64,000 nucleotides of DNA from CAZFOB01 sp964520325. Its GTDB lineage: Bacteria > Actinomycetota > JAICYB01. The stretch lies in assembly GCA_964520325.1 (NCBI GenBank), contig CAZFOB010000009.1, positions 1 to 64,000 on the forward strand. Reading direction: 5' to 3'. Shown here piece after piece: positions 15,659-24,781 of the stretch. Under the pieces are notes generated by a model. The model was not told the DNA's origin. It did no database searches and saw nothing but the letters and a program-made list of their open reading frames with translations. The stretch's first letter is position 1. Every line of letters begins with the position of its first letter. The position numbers were made by a program, and so were the translations under genes.

Positions 15659-16680
15659 GGCCGCTGAGGAGGCTTGAGCGCGCGGTACAGGCGCAACAGC
15701 GGGCGTCCCCAGCCGACCGAGCCGAGTCGATCGCCGATGAGGAGTCTTTTGTGCCGGAGCCAAACCTGAACGTGTTCGGTCCGGATACGACGAGTGAGCC
15801 TGGTCAGTTCGTCCCGCTCCTCCTCCGACAACGTCTCGTCTGCCTGCCACAGTCCGTTGAAGCGCGCGATCAGACGAAGGCCGGCAAGTAGCGGCACGGG
15901 CCACACGCCGGCGGAGCGCAGCCGCTGAACGTCTTCCTTGCTCCAAGTCTCAGGACTCAACTCCGACAAGTGGTCTCGGATGACATCCATCGCCAATGAC
16001 TCCTGAAGGGGCTGTTGCCGGACCGAAAGTTGCTCGTCGTGCACCCGCCAATAAGCGAGCACCTCCGGCACCACGCCGAGCCACCTGCGCCGCGAAAGAT
16101 CGCACCAGAGCCGATGGTCTTGCGACAGTGGTAGCTCGGTGAATCCACCGACTTCTTCGAACGCGGCCCTCTCGATCAGCGTCGTGCTCGGCATGAACCC
16201 CCAGCGGACGACGAGCCGCCATTTCAAGGATCCGGGCAACACCGGCAACTCGCCGATGTCGAGCTCCCGGGCCTCGCCGTCGACGAGCAGCATGACGTTC
16301 GCCGCGCAAGCTCGCAGGCCCGGGTTGGCCGACATGAACTCCAGTTGCCGCTCCAGTCGATGCGGAAGCGAGATGTCATCGGCGTCCAAACGCGCTACGT
16401 ATCGACCGCGAGCTTGGCGGAATCCGTCGTTCGCCGCAACGTAAGGGCCACCGCGCTCGCGACGTCGGATCAAGCGAAATCGTGGGTCGGCCTTTGCGTA
16501 GCGTTCGACGATAGACGGAGTATCGTCCTCCGACGCGTCATCGACGATGACGTACTCCCAATCAGAGAACGTCTGGGCAAGGATGCTCTCAACCGCCTCC
16601 GCAAGGTAAGGACCCGCATTGCGCGCGGCGGTGAGCACCGTCACCAGCGGCGCTCCACCTTCCCCCCGAGCCACGTTCAT
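15649..16680 (-). CDS. family 2 glycosyltransferase
   Basis: VTVLTAARNAGPYLAEAVES and YVIVDDASEDDTPSIVERYA are followed by YVARLDADDISLPHRLERQL, a textbook GT2 donor site with D-A-D-D. LSQDHRLWCDLSRR lies in the acceptor region. The C-terminal 100 residues are helical and unassigned. Start taken at ATG 16680 (MNVARGEGG), since the extra upstream codons are Arg/Trp-rich noise. It lies downstream of the FkbM-type methyltransferase on the same strand. Confidence 0.87.
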   Translation of the reverse strand: MNVARGEGGAPLVTVLTAARNAGPYLAEAVESILAQTFSDWEYVIVDDASEDDTPSIVERYAKADPRFRLIRRRERGGPYVAANDGFRQARGRYVARLDADDISLPHRLERQLEFMSANPGLRACAANVMLLVDGEARELDIGELPVLPGSLKWRLVVRWGFMPSTTLIERAAFEEVGGFTELPLSQDHRLWCDLSRRRWLGVVPEVLAYWRVHDEQLSVRQQPLQESLAMDVIRDHLSELSPETWSKEDVQRLRSAGVWPVPLLAGLRLIARFNGLWQADETLSEEERDELTRLTRRIRTEHVQVWLRHKRLLIGDRLGSVGWGRPLLRLYRALKPPQRPYR

Positions 16681-16717
16681 GCGGGCGCGCTGCCACCGAT
16701 GACCCACAGGCCAAGGC

Positions 16718-17485
16718 TCATCGCACTAGGTGGTGAATGCTGCCGCTTGGCTGAGCTGCGAGCCTCAGCCCGGTAGCCTCGAGCCGGTCGAGTAGCGTTC
16801 TGCGATCGACGGGGCAGAACGGCTCGATCTCGATGAAGAGCTCTGCCACGGGCGACCACGCTTGGATCGAAGTATCCATCACGAGCGCGCCTTCGGATCC
16901 CTCGATATCGATCTTCACGATGAGCGAGCCTTCTGGAGCGGAGAACCGTTGCAACACGCGCTCGAACGACGAGACCGAAACGGTTTGCGTCCCCGCGACC
17001 TTTACCCAATCCATCTCGATCAACGTGTGACCCCAGGATTGGTCTCTGAGGCGCAATAGCGCCTCTCCATCCATAGGACCAACGGCGGCACGTTCGACCT
17101 CCCAGCGCGACCCCGACGAAACGAACGATGTCGCGGCCCGGCGGAGGAACGCGAAGTTGGTGGCTTCGGGCTCGTAAGATACGACCCTCGACGCGCCGCG
17201 TAGGAGCGCGTAGGCGCCGAAGTAGCCTCGATGCGCGCCCAGGTCGAGGACCGGCCTGCTTCGGTAATCGGTTCTGTAGCAACCGTCTACGAAGATCTCG
17301 CGGAAGACCCTGTAATCGATCCGGAGCGGTGAGGGTTCGAGGTAGCAGTTGCCGTGTTTCAGCGGCATCCGGGCGAGTCTCTTCCCCCTGCGACGAAGTA
17401 GCGCCAAGATCAGGGTCAGCCTGGCCGCCATAGGCAGATCCGGCGCCCTAAGGATCCGCGATGCGTTCTTCATCCTGCTCAGCAT
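16718..17485 (-). CDS. FkbM-family SAM-dependent methyltransferase
   Basis: VLDLGAHRGYFGAYALLRGA is motif I, VVSYEPEATNFAFLRR motif II, and LIVKIDIEGSEGALV is the diagnostic FkbM 'lKiDiEGsE' motif. Family members O-methylate sugars and macrolides, so this one probably caps or decorates a glycan hydroxyl. The ATG at 17485 overlaps the 3' end of the GT4 gene by 7 bases; a further ATG is at 17473. Soluble, no membrane segment. Confidence 0.86.
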   Translation of the reverse strand: MLSRMKNASRILRAPDLPMAARLTLILALLRRRGKRLARMPLKHGNCYLEPSPLRIDYRVFREIFVDGCYRTDYRSRPVLDLGAHRGYFGAYALLRGASRVVSYEPEATNFAFLRRAATSFVSSGSRWEVERAAVGPMDGEALLRLRDQSWGHTLIEMDWVKVAGTQTVSVSSFERVLQRFSAPEGSLIVKIDIEGSEGALVMDTSIQAWSPVAELFIEIEPFCPVDRRTLLDRLEATGLRLAAQPSGSIHHLVR

Positions 17486-18780
17486 CGGACGATCACGTCT
17501 TGTCGGCACCTTCGCGCAAGCGCCGATGCATACACCTTCTCGATCCCGCCGATGTGGGTCTCCATCGGGAACTGCGTGCGAACGTGCCTTCTTCCGGCCC
17601 GCCCCAAACGATCACGCATCCTCGGATCACCGGACAGTTCCTTCAACCTTCGAGCCATTGCGTTGGCGTCTCGTCGGCCGACGACGAATCCGGTCTCGCC
17701 GTCGATTACGTTCTCCGCGAGCCCATCAGCGTCTGAGGTCACAACTGGAAGCTGCATCGCCTGCGCCTCTGCGACCGCGAGGCAGAAACCCTCTGACACC
17801 GCGGCGTGCAGGAACACGTCGGCCCAGACCATCTGATCGGGGATCTGGTGATGTGGGAGTGGCCCGACGAGGGTAACTACGTTCTCCAACCCGAGGTCGG
17901 CGACCGTGTACAGGAGCGCCTCTCGGAAGTCCCCCTCGCCCACGATCCGATAGTCACAAGCGACGCCAGCGTCGATCAGCATACGGATCGCTCGCAGGGC
18001 GTACTCGTACCCCTTCTTCCAGTGCAGTCGCCCCACGCTCAAGACGCGCACCGGGCGTGCTGCCGTTCCCACGACGTCGAGCGTGCCTCGCTCACCGCGA
18101 TCGAAGAGGGTCGCATCCACCCCATTGAGGACGACGAACCCCGGTCCATCCTTGGGAAAGCCGCGACGACCCGCTCGCTCCTCGAGATCCCGGCTCACGA
18201 AGTGCACCGCATCGGCCCGCTTCCACGCTTCCGTGTAATAGCCCGGCTCCTCGTCGAGTCCCACATAGTTCAAGTCGTAACCCTGAAAGCTCACGACGAC
18301 GGCGCAGTCCAGGAGCTCACCAGCCGCCTCCCTTCCCACGAACAAGTGGCCGAACTCGAAGTGAAGGAGGTCCGGGCCGAGCCGCACGAGCACCGCCTCT
18401 TCTACGAACCGTCGGATGACTCGGCGGCGATAGAGCCTCCAGCCGCGCGTGAGATAACGCAACGTTCCCCGTGGGTTCCGAAGGCCCGTCCTAGCGAGCG
18501 CGCCGGGCAGCCGGAGGAGGATATCGGCGTAGGTAAAAACTTGTGCGGCTGGGTGAACCCTCCGGCGGATACTCGGTCGATCCGCCAGCTCCGGGAACAT
18601 CCGCCAATCCTTCGCGAGGGTCGCGTCGCATATGACATGAACATCCCATCCGCGATCGAGCAATTCCAGCACTCGCCGCACCACGAACGTCTCCGACGGA
18701 TTCGGGAACCACCGGACGACGAGAGCGATACGTTTACCATGTTCTTTGTGAAGGGCCATCCGAATAGCATCGTCGGTCAT
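17479..18780 (-). CDS. family 4 glycosyltransferase (GT-B, retaining)
   Basis: The N-terminal domain starts RIALVVRWFPNPSETFVVRR. The C-terminal donor domain is recognised by VLSVGRLHWKKGYEYALRAI and by EGFCLAVAEAQAMQLPVVTS, which carries the E-x7-E motif. This architecture matches WcaL/AmsK/TuaC-type exopolysaccharide enzymes. ATG 18780 is preferred (18759 is possible); the longer frame runs into the divergent promoter region shared with the GT2 gene at 18846. Cytoplasmic. Confidence 0.88.
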   Translation of the reverse strand: MTDDAIRMALHKEHGKRIALVVRWFPNPSETFVVRRVLELLDRGWDVHVICDATLAKDWRMFPELADRPSIRRRVHPAAQVFTYADILLRLPGALARTGLRNPRGTLRYLTRGWRLYRRRVIRRFVEEAVLVRLGPDLLHFEFGHLFVGREAAGELLDCAVVVSFQGYDLNYVGLDEEPGYYTEAWKRADAVHFVSRDLEERAGRRGFPKDGPGFVVLNGVDATLFDRGERGTLDVVGTAARPVRVLSVGRLHWKKGYEYALRAIRMLIDAGVACDYRIVGEGDFREALLYTVADLGLENVVTLVGPLPHHQIPDQMVWADVFLHAAVSEGFCLAVAEAQAMQLPVVTSDADGLAENVIDGETGFVVGRRDANAMARRLKELSGDPRMRDRLGRAGRRHVRTQFPMETHIGGIEKVYASALARRCRQDVIVRC

Positions 18781-18845
18781 GACGCGAATCGACGCAATCG
18801 CTTGGAGCGCATCCCTGCTCACCTCACGTGCAGGTGGCGACGCCG

Positions 18846-19847
18846 ATGGACGACGGTCCCACTTTGAAGCCAGCGTCTGACGCGTCGTGGGTCCCGGACA
18901 TATCGGTTGTCGTCTCGTCACGCCAGCGCGCCCACATCGTTCCGAACCTCATCGCGGCGCTCGAGCGCCAAACGCTGGCACGCGACCGATTCGAAGTGAT
19001 CATGGTGGATGACGCATCGACAGACGGCACGCTAGACGTATTGAAGCGTTTGGAGCGCGAAACCCGGGTCAATCTCCGCGTCGTCGGGCTCGAACGTCGC
19101 CGTGGTCCCGCCTCGGGAAGGAACACCGCCTGGAGACTTGCGCGCGGTGACGTCATCGCGTTCACCGACGACGACTGTCAGCCCACACCGGAGTGGCTCG
19201 AGCGAGGCCTCGAAGCGATGCGCCGGAGTGGAGGGGTGTTAGTCGGCCGCACCACGCCCAACCCCGATCAGCTTCACAACTGGGGACCGTTCTCGCGGAC
19301 GATGAGGGTAGAAGACACCCGGTTTCTCCCGACGTGCAACATCTTCTACTGGCGAAAGGACCTCGAGGCGGTCGGCGGATTCGACGAAGGGTTCTCGACC
19401 CCCGGCGGCGAGGACACGGATCTCGGGTGGCGGGTCCAAACGATGCTCGGACGACAGATCGCTTTTCTGAGCGACGCTGTCGTCCATCACGACGTACGCC
19501 CGTCGAGCTTCATCGACAAGGTGAAGACGACGTGGCGCTGGACAGGCATTCCCCGTCTGGTCGCCATACACCCCGAAGCAGCCCGACGTCAGCTCTATCG
19601 GAGGTTCTTCTGGCAGCCGACCCATCCACCGGTCATCCTCGCCGCCGCAGGTTTAGGTCTTGCCGCCGTGCAGCCCATCGCCCTCGCTCTCGCGATTCCC
19701 TGGGTGCATCTGCGAATGGGCGCGTGGAAGGTCGACCCGAAACCGCTGCACAACCTCGCACTGCTTCCGGGGGCTTTCGCGATCGACCTGCTAGAGGTTG
19801 TCGTCATGGCCCGTGGATCGATCCGCTACCGGACATTCGTGCTCTAA
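18846..19847 (+). CDS. family 2 glycosyltransferase, paralogue of the enzyme at 22063-23112
   Basis: ISVVVSSRQRAHIVPNLIAA and VIAFTDDDCQPTPEWLERGL give the GT2 core; GEDTDLGWRVQTMLGR follows. A central stretch (GRTTPNPDQLHNWGPFSRTM) is nearly the same as in the GT2 gene on the other side of the ABC exporter genes, so the two are paralogues. The C-terminus has two hydrophobic segments. ATG 18846 is preceded by AGGTGG at 18832-18837; a GTG at 18828 is the alternative. It starts the exporter operon. Confidence 0.85.
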   Translation: MDDGPTLKPASDASWVPDISVVVSSRQRAHIVPNLIAALERQTLARDRFEVIMVDDASTDGTLDVLKRLERETRVNLRVVGLERRRGPASGRNTAWRLARGDVIAFTDDDCQPTPEWLERGLEAMRRSGGVLVGRTTPNPDQLHNWGPFSRTMRVEDTRFLPTCNIFYWRKDLEAVGGFDEGFSTPGGEDTDLGWRVQTMLGRQIAFLSDAVVHHDVRPSSFIDKVKTTWRWTGIPRLVAIHPEAARRQLYRRFFWQPTHPPVILAAAGLGLAAVQPIALALAIPWVHLRMGAWKVDPKPLHNLALLPGAFAIDLLEVVVMARGSIRYRTFVL

Positions 19848-19879
19848 CAACCGACCGATGAGCGAAAGCCACCGCCGTC

Positions 19880-20743
19880 ATGCAGCCTGCTGAAGCTCCG
19901 TTAGCGTTCAAACACATCGCGATCCGGCCCCCCGGGCGAAGGCGCCCGGTCGGATTTCGCGAGCTATGGCGCTACCGCGAACTGCTGTACTTCTTTGCCT
20001 GGCGCGACCTCAAAGTCCGCTACAAGCAGTCTCTCGTCGGTGTCGGATGGGCCGTGCTACAACCCCTCGCTTTGATGGTGGTCTTCACGATCCTTTTCGG
20101 GCGTTTGGCCGAACTACCGACCGACGGGATCCCGCGGCCGGTCTTCTACTACGCCGCGCTCGTCCCCTGGACGTATCTCCAGCAAGCGATCACGCAATCG
20201 ACGAATTCGCTCATCGGAAACGGTTCTCTGCTGACGAAGGTGTATTTCCCCCGGTTGCTGCTGCCGATCTCCTCCGTCGTGTCGGGATTGGTGGACTTCG
20301 CGATCGCGTTCGTGATGCTCCTCGGCTTCACTGCGTACTTCGTCTGGCGCGGGACACCCGGCATCGACCTTGGCCCGGCGGTGGCGATCCTTCCCCTCCT
20401 GATCCTGATGGTTTCGTTCACTGCCCTTGCCGTCGGGCTCTGGCTGTCTGCGCTCAACGCACGTTACCGCGACGTTCGCTACGCGGTCACGTTCTTGCTT
20501 CAGCTCTGGCTGTTCGCCTCGCCCGTCGCATACCCGACGAGTCTCGTGCCCGAGCGGTGGCGGCCCCTCTACGGCGTGAACCCCATGGTCGGCGTGATCG
20601 AAACGTTCCGGTGGGCACTCACCGGTCAGGGGCGTCCATCGGGATGGTTGATGCTGGTTTCCGTGGCCGTCGTGTCGGTTCTCATGTACGGCGGTCTGCG
20701 CTACTTCCAAAAGTACGAGGGGTCGGTCGCCGATGTCATCTGA
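19880..20743 (+). CDS. wzm: ABC-2 polysaccharide exporter permease (Wzm/TagG type)
   Basis: A 287-aa permease with an amphipathic start (ELWRYRELLYFFAWRDLKVR, the family hallmark) and six predicted membrane spans. It ends near LRYFQKYEGSVADVI, which matches Wzm/TagG/RfbA permeases. With the ATPase gene 4 bases downstream it should form the transporter that flips the completed lipid-linked polysaccharide across the membrane. The neighbouring glycosyltransferases supply its substrate. Confidence 0.92.
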   Translation: MQPAEAPLAFKHIAIRPPGRRRPVGFRELWRYRELLYFFAWRDLKVRYKQSLVGVGWAVLQPLALMVVFTILFGRLAELPTDGIPRPVFYYAALVPWTYLQQAITQSTNSLIGNGSLLTKVYFPRLLLPISSVVSGLVDFAIAFVMLLGFTAYFVWRGTPGIDLGPAVAILPLLILMVSFTALAVGLWLSALNARYRDVRYAVTFLLQLWLFASPVAYPTSLVPERWRPLYGVNPMVGVIETFRWALTGQGRPSGWLMLVSVAVVSVLMYGGLRYFQKYEGSVADVI

Positions 20744-20746
20744 TCC

Positions 20747-22066
20747 ATGACGAATCCCGCTATCCGTGTAGAGGGTCTCGGCAAGCGGTACCGGCTGGGA
20801 GAGCTCGAACCATATCGGGCACTCCGGGAGGTCGTGAACGATGCGCTGGGCACACCGGCGCGGTGGTTGCGGCGTGGGACCCGCCCTTCAGAGAAGCGAT
20901 CGCAGGAGTTCGTCTGGGCGCTGAGAGATGTGTCGTTCGATATCGCACCCGGAGAGATCGTCGGCTTCATCGGCCGCAACGGTGCCGGCAAGACTACGAT
21001 GTTGAAGCTGCTGGCTCGCATCACGCAGCCCACGGAAGGGAAGGCTGACGTCTACGGTGATGTCGGCGCGCTTCTCGAGGTAGGAACCGGATTCCACCCG
21101 GAACTGACCGGACGGGAGAACGTCTTCCTCAACGGAGCGATCCTCGGGATGCCGCACACGCAGATCCAGCGGAAGTTCGACGACATCGTCGACTTCGCCG
21201 GTATAGACCGATTCATCGACACGCCGATCAAGCGCTATTCATCGGGTATGCAGGTCCGCTTGGCCTTTGCGGTGGCCGCTCACTTCGAACCTGACATCCT
21301 TCTCGTCGACGAGGTACTTGCGGTCGGCGACATCGAGTTCCAGAAGCGTTGCATGGGGCGCATGGAGGAAGTCGGCGCCTCGGGCCGTACGGTGCTCTTC
21401 ATCTCGCACAGCATGTCCGCGATCCTCCGTCTGTGCCCCCGCGTGATCCTGTTCGATCACGGCCGCGTGGTGGCTGATGGCAGCGCTCATGATGTGGTTC
21501 GCACTTACCTCGACTCTGGCTCTGGGACAACCGCTGCTCGCGAATGGGACCGTCCGCGCGCGCCAGGCGACGACGCAGTGCGACTGAAGAGTGTCCGTGT
21601 TCGAAGCGACGGCAAGGTCGCGGACGAAGTCGACATCCGTCGGCCGGTCGACGTGGAGGTCGAATACTGGCACGAGTCCACTGACCCGAGCTTGCGCCCT
21701 GACGTTCTCATCGGCCTAGCGAATTCGGATGGGGTTCTCCTCTTCATATCGAGCAATGCGAGCGACCACGCATGGCGCGAACGACCACGCAAGCCCGGCC
21801 TCGTTCGAAGCACATGCCGCATCCCGGGCAACTTCTTGGCAGAAGGGCAGACCTTCGTCCACGTGGGGATCAGGTCGCAGCGCCAACAGACGAGGCACGT
21901 TCGCGAAGGCGAAGTCGTCGCGTTCCAGGTCGTCGACCACAGCACGGGCGACGCGGCTCGGGCAGATTTCGTCGATGACTGGCACGGCGTCATCCGGCCG
22001 TTGCTCGAATGGTCAACCGACCTCGAAAGCACGAATGGTCCTCACGGCCCTCCCCGGTCCTCGTGA
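20747..22066 (+). CDS. wzt: ABC polysaccharide exporter ATPase (Wzt type) with C-terminal substrate domain
   Basis: The ATPase domain has Walker A GRNGAGKTT (76-84), signature YSSGMQ (164-169), Walker B ILLVDE (184-189) and H-loop H221. The family segment DVGALLEVGTGFHPELTGRE is present too. Residues from about 240 to 439 form an extra beta-rich domain like the Wzt C-terminal carbohydrate-binding domain, which in O9a-type systems reads the terminal modification of the chain. That fits the methyltransferases and sulfotransferase encoded nearby, though a link is inferred. The stop overlaps the GTG of the next gene (GTGA). Confidence 0.92.
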   Translation: MTNPAIRVEGLGKRYRLGELEPYRALREVVNDALGTPARWLRRGTRPSEKRSQEFVWALRDVSFDIAPGEIVGFIGRNGAGKTTMLKLLARITQPTEGKADVYGDVGALLEVGTGFHPELTGRENVFLNGAILGMPHTQIQRKFDDIVDFAGIDRFIDTPIKRYSSGMQVRLAFAVAAHFEPDILLVDEVLAVGDIEFQKRCMGRMEEVGASGRTVLFISHSMSAILRLCPRVILFDHGRVVADGSAHDVVRTYLDSGSGTTAAREWDRPRAPGDDAVRLKSVRVRSDGKVADEVDIRRPVDVEVEYWHESTDPSLRPDVLIGLANSDGVLLFISSNASDHAWRERPRKPGLVRSTCRIPGNFLAEGQTFVHVGIRSQRQQTRHVREGEVVAFQVVDHSTGDAARADFVDDWHGVIRPLLEWSTDLESTNGPHGPPRSS

Positions 22067-23112
22067 GTCATCCCACGTTCTCCATCGTCGTTGCCACCTA
22101 CAATCGAGCTGTAAACCTTCCTCGGCTCGTCGCGGCGCTCGATGCACAACGGACAGACGCTCCGTACGAAGTACTGATCGTCGACAATGGTTCTCTCGAC
22201 GCCACCACCGAAGTCGTTCATACCCTCGCGAAGTCGACGACGCGCTCGCTTGTTGGATTGCGGATCGATCGCAACGCCGGACCGGCGCCCGCGCGGAATC
22301 TGGGGTGGAGGACGGCGCGTGGGCGATACGTTGCGTTCACAGACGACGACTGCGTGCCAACGGAAGGGTGGCTGGCAGCGCTTATCCCACACCTCGAACG
22401 CGTGAGCTTCGTCCAGGGCCGCACTCTGCCGAACCCGGACCAAGCCCACCTGTCAGGACCCTTCAGTCGCACGGTGCGCGTCGAAGAGGAAAACGGGTTC
22501 TACGAGACGTGCAACATCGCTTACCGCCGGGAGGTCCTGAAGAGAATCGGCGGCCTCGACGAGTCCTTCCGCATGGCGGGCGAAGACACCGACCTGGCGT
22601 GGCGGGCGCTTGCTCAGGGAGCAACGTCGACGTTCGCCGCGGACGCGGTCGTCCATCACGACGTTGTTCCAATGGGCTACATCGGCTACCTCAAGAACAT
22701 CAAGCGTTGGGCTGGGGTCGTCCAGGTCGTGAAGCGCCATCGAGGCCTGCGTGACCGCTTCGGTCGGACGGTTCTCTGGCGGCCGAACCACCGTGTTGCG
22801 GCGCTGACACTCCTCGGTGTGCTGCTTGCCGGCTTCGCTCTCGCGAGCGGACGCGCTGCGTTGATCCCTGCCCTACTCCTCGCACTCCCTCACGTGTGGT
22901 TCCGCCTCCGGCGACGGCCAGTGCCCGGTGGGGCCCGCAGGCGACTTGCTACCCTTCCGCTGATCGTGGTCGCGGACCTCCTGGAGACGATGTTCCATCT
23001 AGTTGTCCTCGCGCGCGTCTCGCTCTTGCGGTCGGAGGACGTAGGCTCTCGTCGACTCGGCCCGCAGCCGCCGTCGTCGGCTCCCGCAACGCGCAGAAGG
23101 AAAGACCGATGA
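22063..23112 (+). CDS. family 2 glycosyltransferase, paralogue of the enzyme at 18846-19847
   Basis: FSIVVATYNRAVNLPRLVAA, YVAFTDDDCVPTEGWLAALI and MAGEDTDLAWRALAQG define a GT2. GRTLPNPDQAHLSGPFSRTV is shared with the paralogue upstream of the exporter. Hydrophobic segments near residues 250-285 may tether it to the membrane. GTG 22063 is chosen because it overlaps the wzt stop and conservation starts at once; ATG 22009 would extend 54 bases into wzt. The 3' end overlaps the next gene by ATGA. Confidence 0.86.
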   Translation: MSHPTFSIVVATYNRAVNLPRLVAALDAQRTDAPYEVLIVDNGSLDATTEVVHTLAKSTTRSLVGLRIDRNAGPAPARNLGWRTARGRYVAFTDDDCVPTEGWLAALIPHLERVSFVQGRTLPNPDQAHLSGPFSRTVRVEEENGFYETCNIAYRREVLKRIGGLDESFRMAGEDTDLAWRALAQGATSTFAADAVVHHDVVPMGYIGYLKNIKRWAGVVQVVKRHRGLRDRFGRTVLWRPNHRVAALTLLGVLLAGFALASGRAALIPALLLALPHVWFRLRRRPVPGGARRRLATLPLIVVADLLETMFHLVVLARVSLLRSEDVGSRRLGPQPPSSAPATRRRKDR

Positions 23113-23840
23113 AGACGCTGATCCTGTGCGGAGGGAAGGGTACCCGTGCGCACCCGTATACGGTCGACGTTCCGAAACCATTAATCGAGATCGCCGGCCG
23201 CCCGGTGCTCCGTCATGTCATGGAGATCTACGCGGAGCAGGGTTTCACCGAATTCGTTCTCGCAGCCGGGTTCAAGAAGGAGATGATCGACGAGTTCTCC
23301 ACCGACCTACCGGCTGAGTGGGACGTCGCAGTCATCGACACAGGTGAAGAGACCAAGCGAGGCGAACGAGTCGCTCGATGCCGCGACCTTCTCGATGAGA
23401 CGTTCTTCCTCACCTACGCGGACGGCGTCGGAAACGTCGATCTAGGTGAGCTGCGGGAATTCCACGAGTCTCACGGAGGCCGAGCAACGGTGACGATCGT
23501 GCCGCTCCCCTCCCAGTACGGCACGATCGAGATCGATGAGACAGCGCGCGTGGAACGATTCGTCGAGAAGCCGGTCCTCCCGGACCATTGGATCAACGCC
23601 GGATTCTTCGTGATGGACCCGACGGTGTTCGCCGATTGGAGTGGGCCTGACCTCGAACGCGACGTGCTCCCTGTGCTGTCCGCCGCAGGTCAGCTCTACG
23701 CGTATCGTCACAGAGGCTTCTGGAGGAGCATGGATACGTACAAAGACGCGCGAGCCCTCACCGCGCTATGCGACGACAGCGAGAAAGGTCCGGACGGGAA
23801 AGCACCATGGTTCAACTTCGCGACGCACGCGTCCTGGTAA
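23109..23840 (+). CDS. sugar-1-phosphate nucleotidyltransferase, RfbF-like
   Basis: MKTLILCGGKGTRAHPYTVD carries the GGxGTR nucleotide-binding loop, then DVPKPLIEIAGRPVLRHVME. The late features FVEKPVLPDHWINAGFFVMD and HRGFWRSMDTYKDARAL match glucose-1-phosphate cytidylyltransferase (RfbF) in order and spacing. It should activate a hexose-1-phosphate, probably as a CDP-sugar, for the SDR enzyme encoded next. The two genes overlap by 34 bases. A broken copy of this same pair lies at 4255-4692. Confidence 0.82.
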   Translation: MKTLILCGGKGTRAHPYTVDVPKPLIEIAGRPVLRHVMEIYAEQGFTEFVLAAGFKKEMIDEFSTDLPAEWDVAVIDTGEETKRGERVARCRDLLDETFFLTYADGVGNVDLGELREFHESHGGRATVTIVPLPSQYGTIEIDETARVERFVEKPVLPDHWINAGFFVMDPTVFADWSGPDLERDVLPVLSAAGQLYAYRHRGFWRSMDTYKDARALTALCDDSEKGPDGKAPWFNFATHASW

Positions 23841-24781
23841 CGGGCGCACCCGGGTTCATCGGCTCGCATCTGACGCGCCGCCTCGTCGCCGAAGGGGCAG
23901 AGGTCCACGCGTTGACCGATTCGGTCTCGTCCGTGTATCCCGACCGACTACTCGAGTTTCGCGCGGACATCAGGTTGCACGAAGGAAACCTGATCGATCG
24001 CGGCGCCCTGGAGTCGATCGTGAAGGAGGTCAGGCCATCGGTCGTGTACCACCTCGGGGCGTACACCCATGTCGGTAAGTCGTGGCAGCGCATTGACGAA
24101 TGCGTGCAGGTCAACATCCAGGGGACCGTGAACCTGCTCCAAGCGCTCGACGCGGTCGGCTACGACCGTTTCGTCTATACGGGCACGAGCGAGATCTACG
24201 GAGATATCGACGTCCCGTTCACCGAGAACGCAACGGTGAACCCGATCTCGCCGTATTCGGTGAGCAAGTACGCCGGTGAGCGCTATTGCCGGATGTTCCA
24301 TCAGGGACTCGGATGGCCGATCGTGATGGTTCGGCCCTTCAACGCGTACGGGCCAGCGCAGAGCCCCGATCGCGTGATCCCCGAGATCATCGTTCGCGCC
24401 CTGCGCAAGCAGGAGCTGAAGATGACGACCGGCCGGCAGACGCGGGAGTTCAACTACGTGACGGACCTCGCCGAAGGATTCGTCCTTCTCGGATCGATCC
24501 CGGACATTGAAGGCGAGCTGTTCAACCTCGGATGCGGCGAAGAGACATCGATGCGGGATGTAGCGATGACCATCCTGGATCTGCTCGACCATCCCATCGA
24601 AGCGCAGTTCGACGCGATCTCGCACCGACCGAATGAGATCTGGCGGATGTATTCGGACAGCTCGAAGGCACGCGAACGGCTGGGGTGGGCCCCCCGGTAC
24701 TCACTCCGCGAAGGGCTCAACTCGACGATCGAGTGGTACAAGGCCGAGTTGGGAAAAGATGGCTCCCCGTTCGAGTTGTGA
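23807..24781 (+). CDS. NAD-dependent nucleotide-sugar epimerase/dehydratase (SDR)
   Basis: RVLVTGAPGFIGSHLTRRL is the NAD-binding loop (GxxGxxG). The catalytic Tyr and Lys are in SPYSVSKYAGE, with the upstream T in TGTSEIYGD. MVRPFNAYGPAQSPDRVIPE and REFNYVTDLAEGFVLLG are extended-SDR signatures. The gene overlaps the nucleotidyltransferase gene, so they probably act in sequence on one nucleotide sugar, as RfbF and RfbG do. Whether the product is 4,6-dehydrated or epimerised cannot be told. ATG 23807 is used; the stop overlaps the GTG of the next gene. Confidence 0.85.
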   Translation: MVQLRDARVLVTGAPGFIGSHLTRRLVAEGAEVHALTDSVSSVYPDRLLEFRADIRLHEGNLIDRGALESIVKEVRPSVVYHLGAYTHVGKSWQRIDECVQVNIQGTVNLLQALDAVGYDRFVYTGTSEIYGDIDVPFTENATVNPISPYSVSKYAGERYCRMFHQGLGWPIVMVRPFNAYGPAQSPDRVIPEIIVRALRKQELKMTTGRQTREFNYVTDLAEGFVLLGSIPDIEGELFNLGCGEETSMRDVAMTILDLLDHPIEAQFDAISHRPNEIWRMYSDSSKARERLGWAPRYSLREGLNSTIEWYKAELGKDGSPFEL

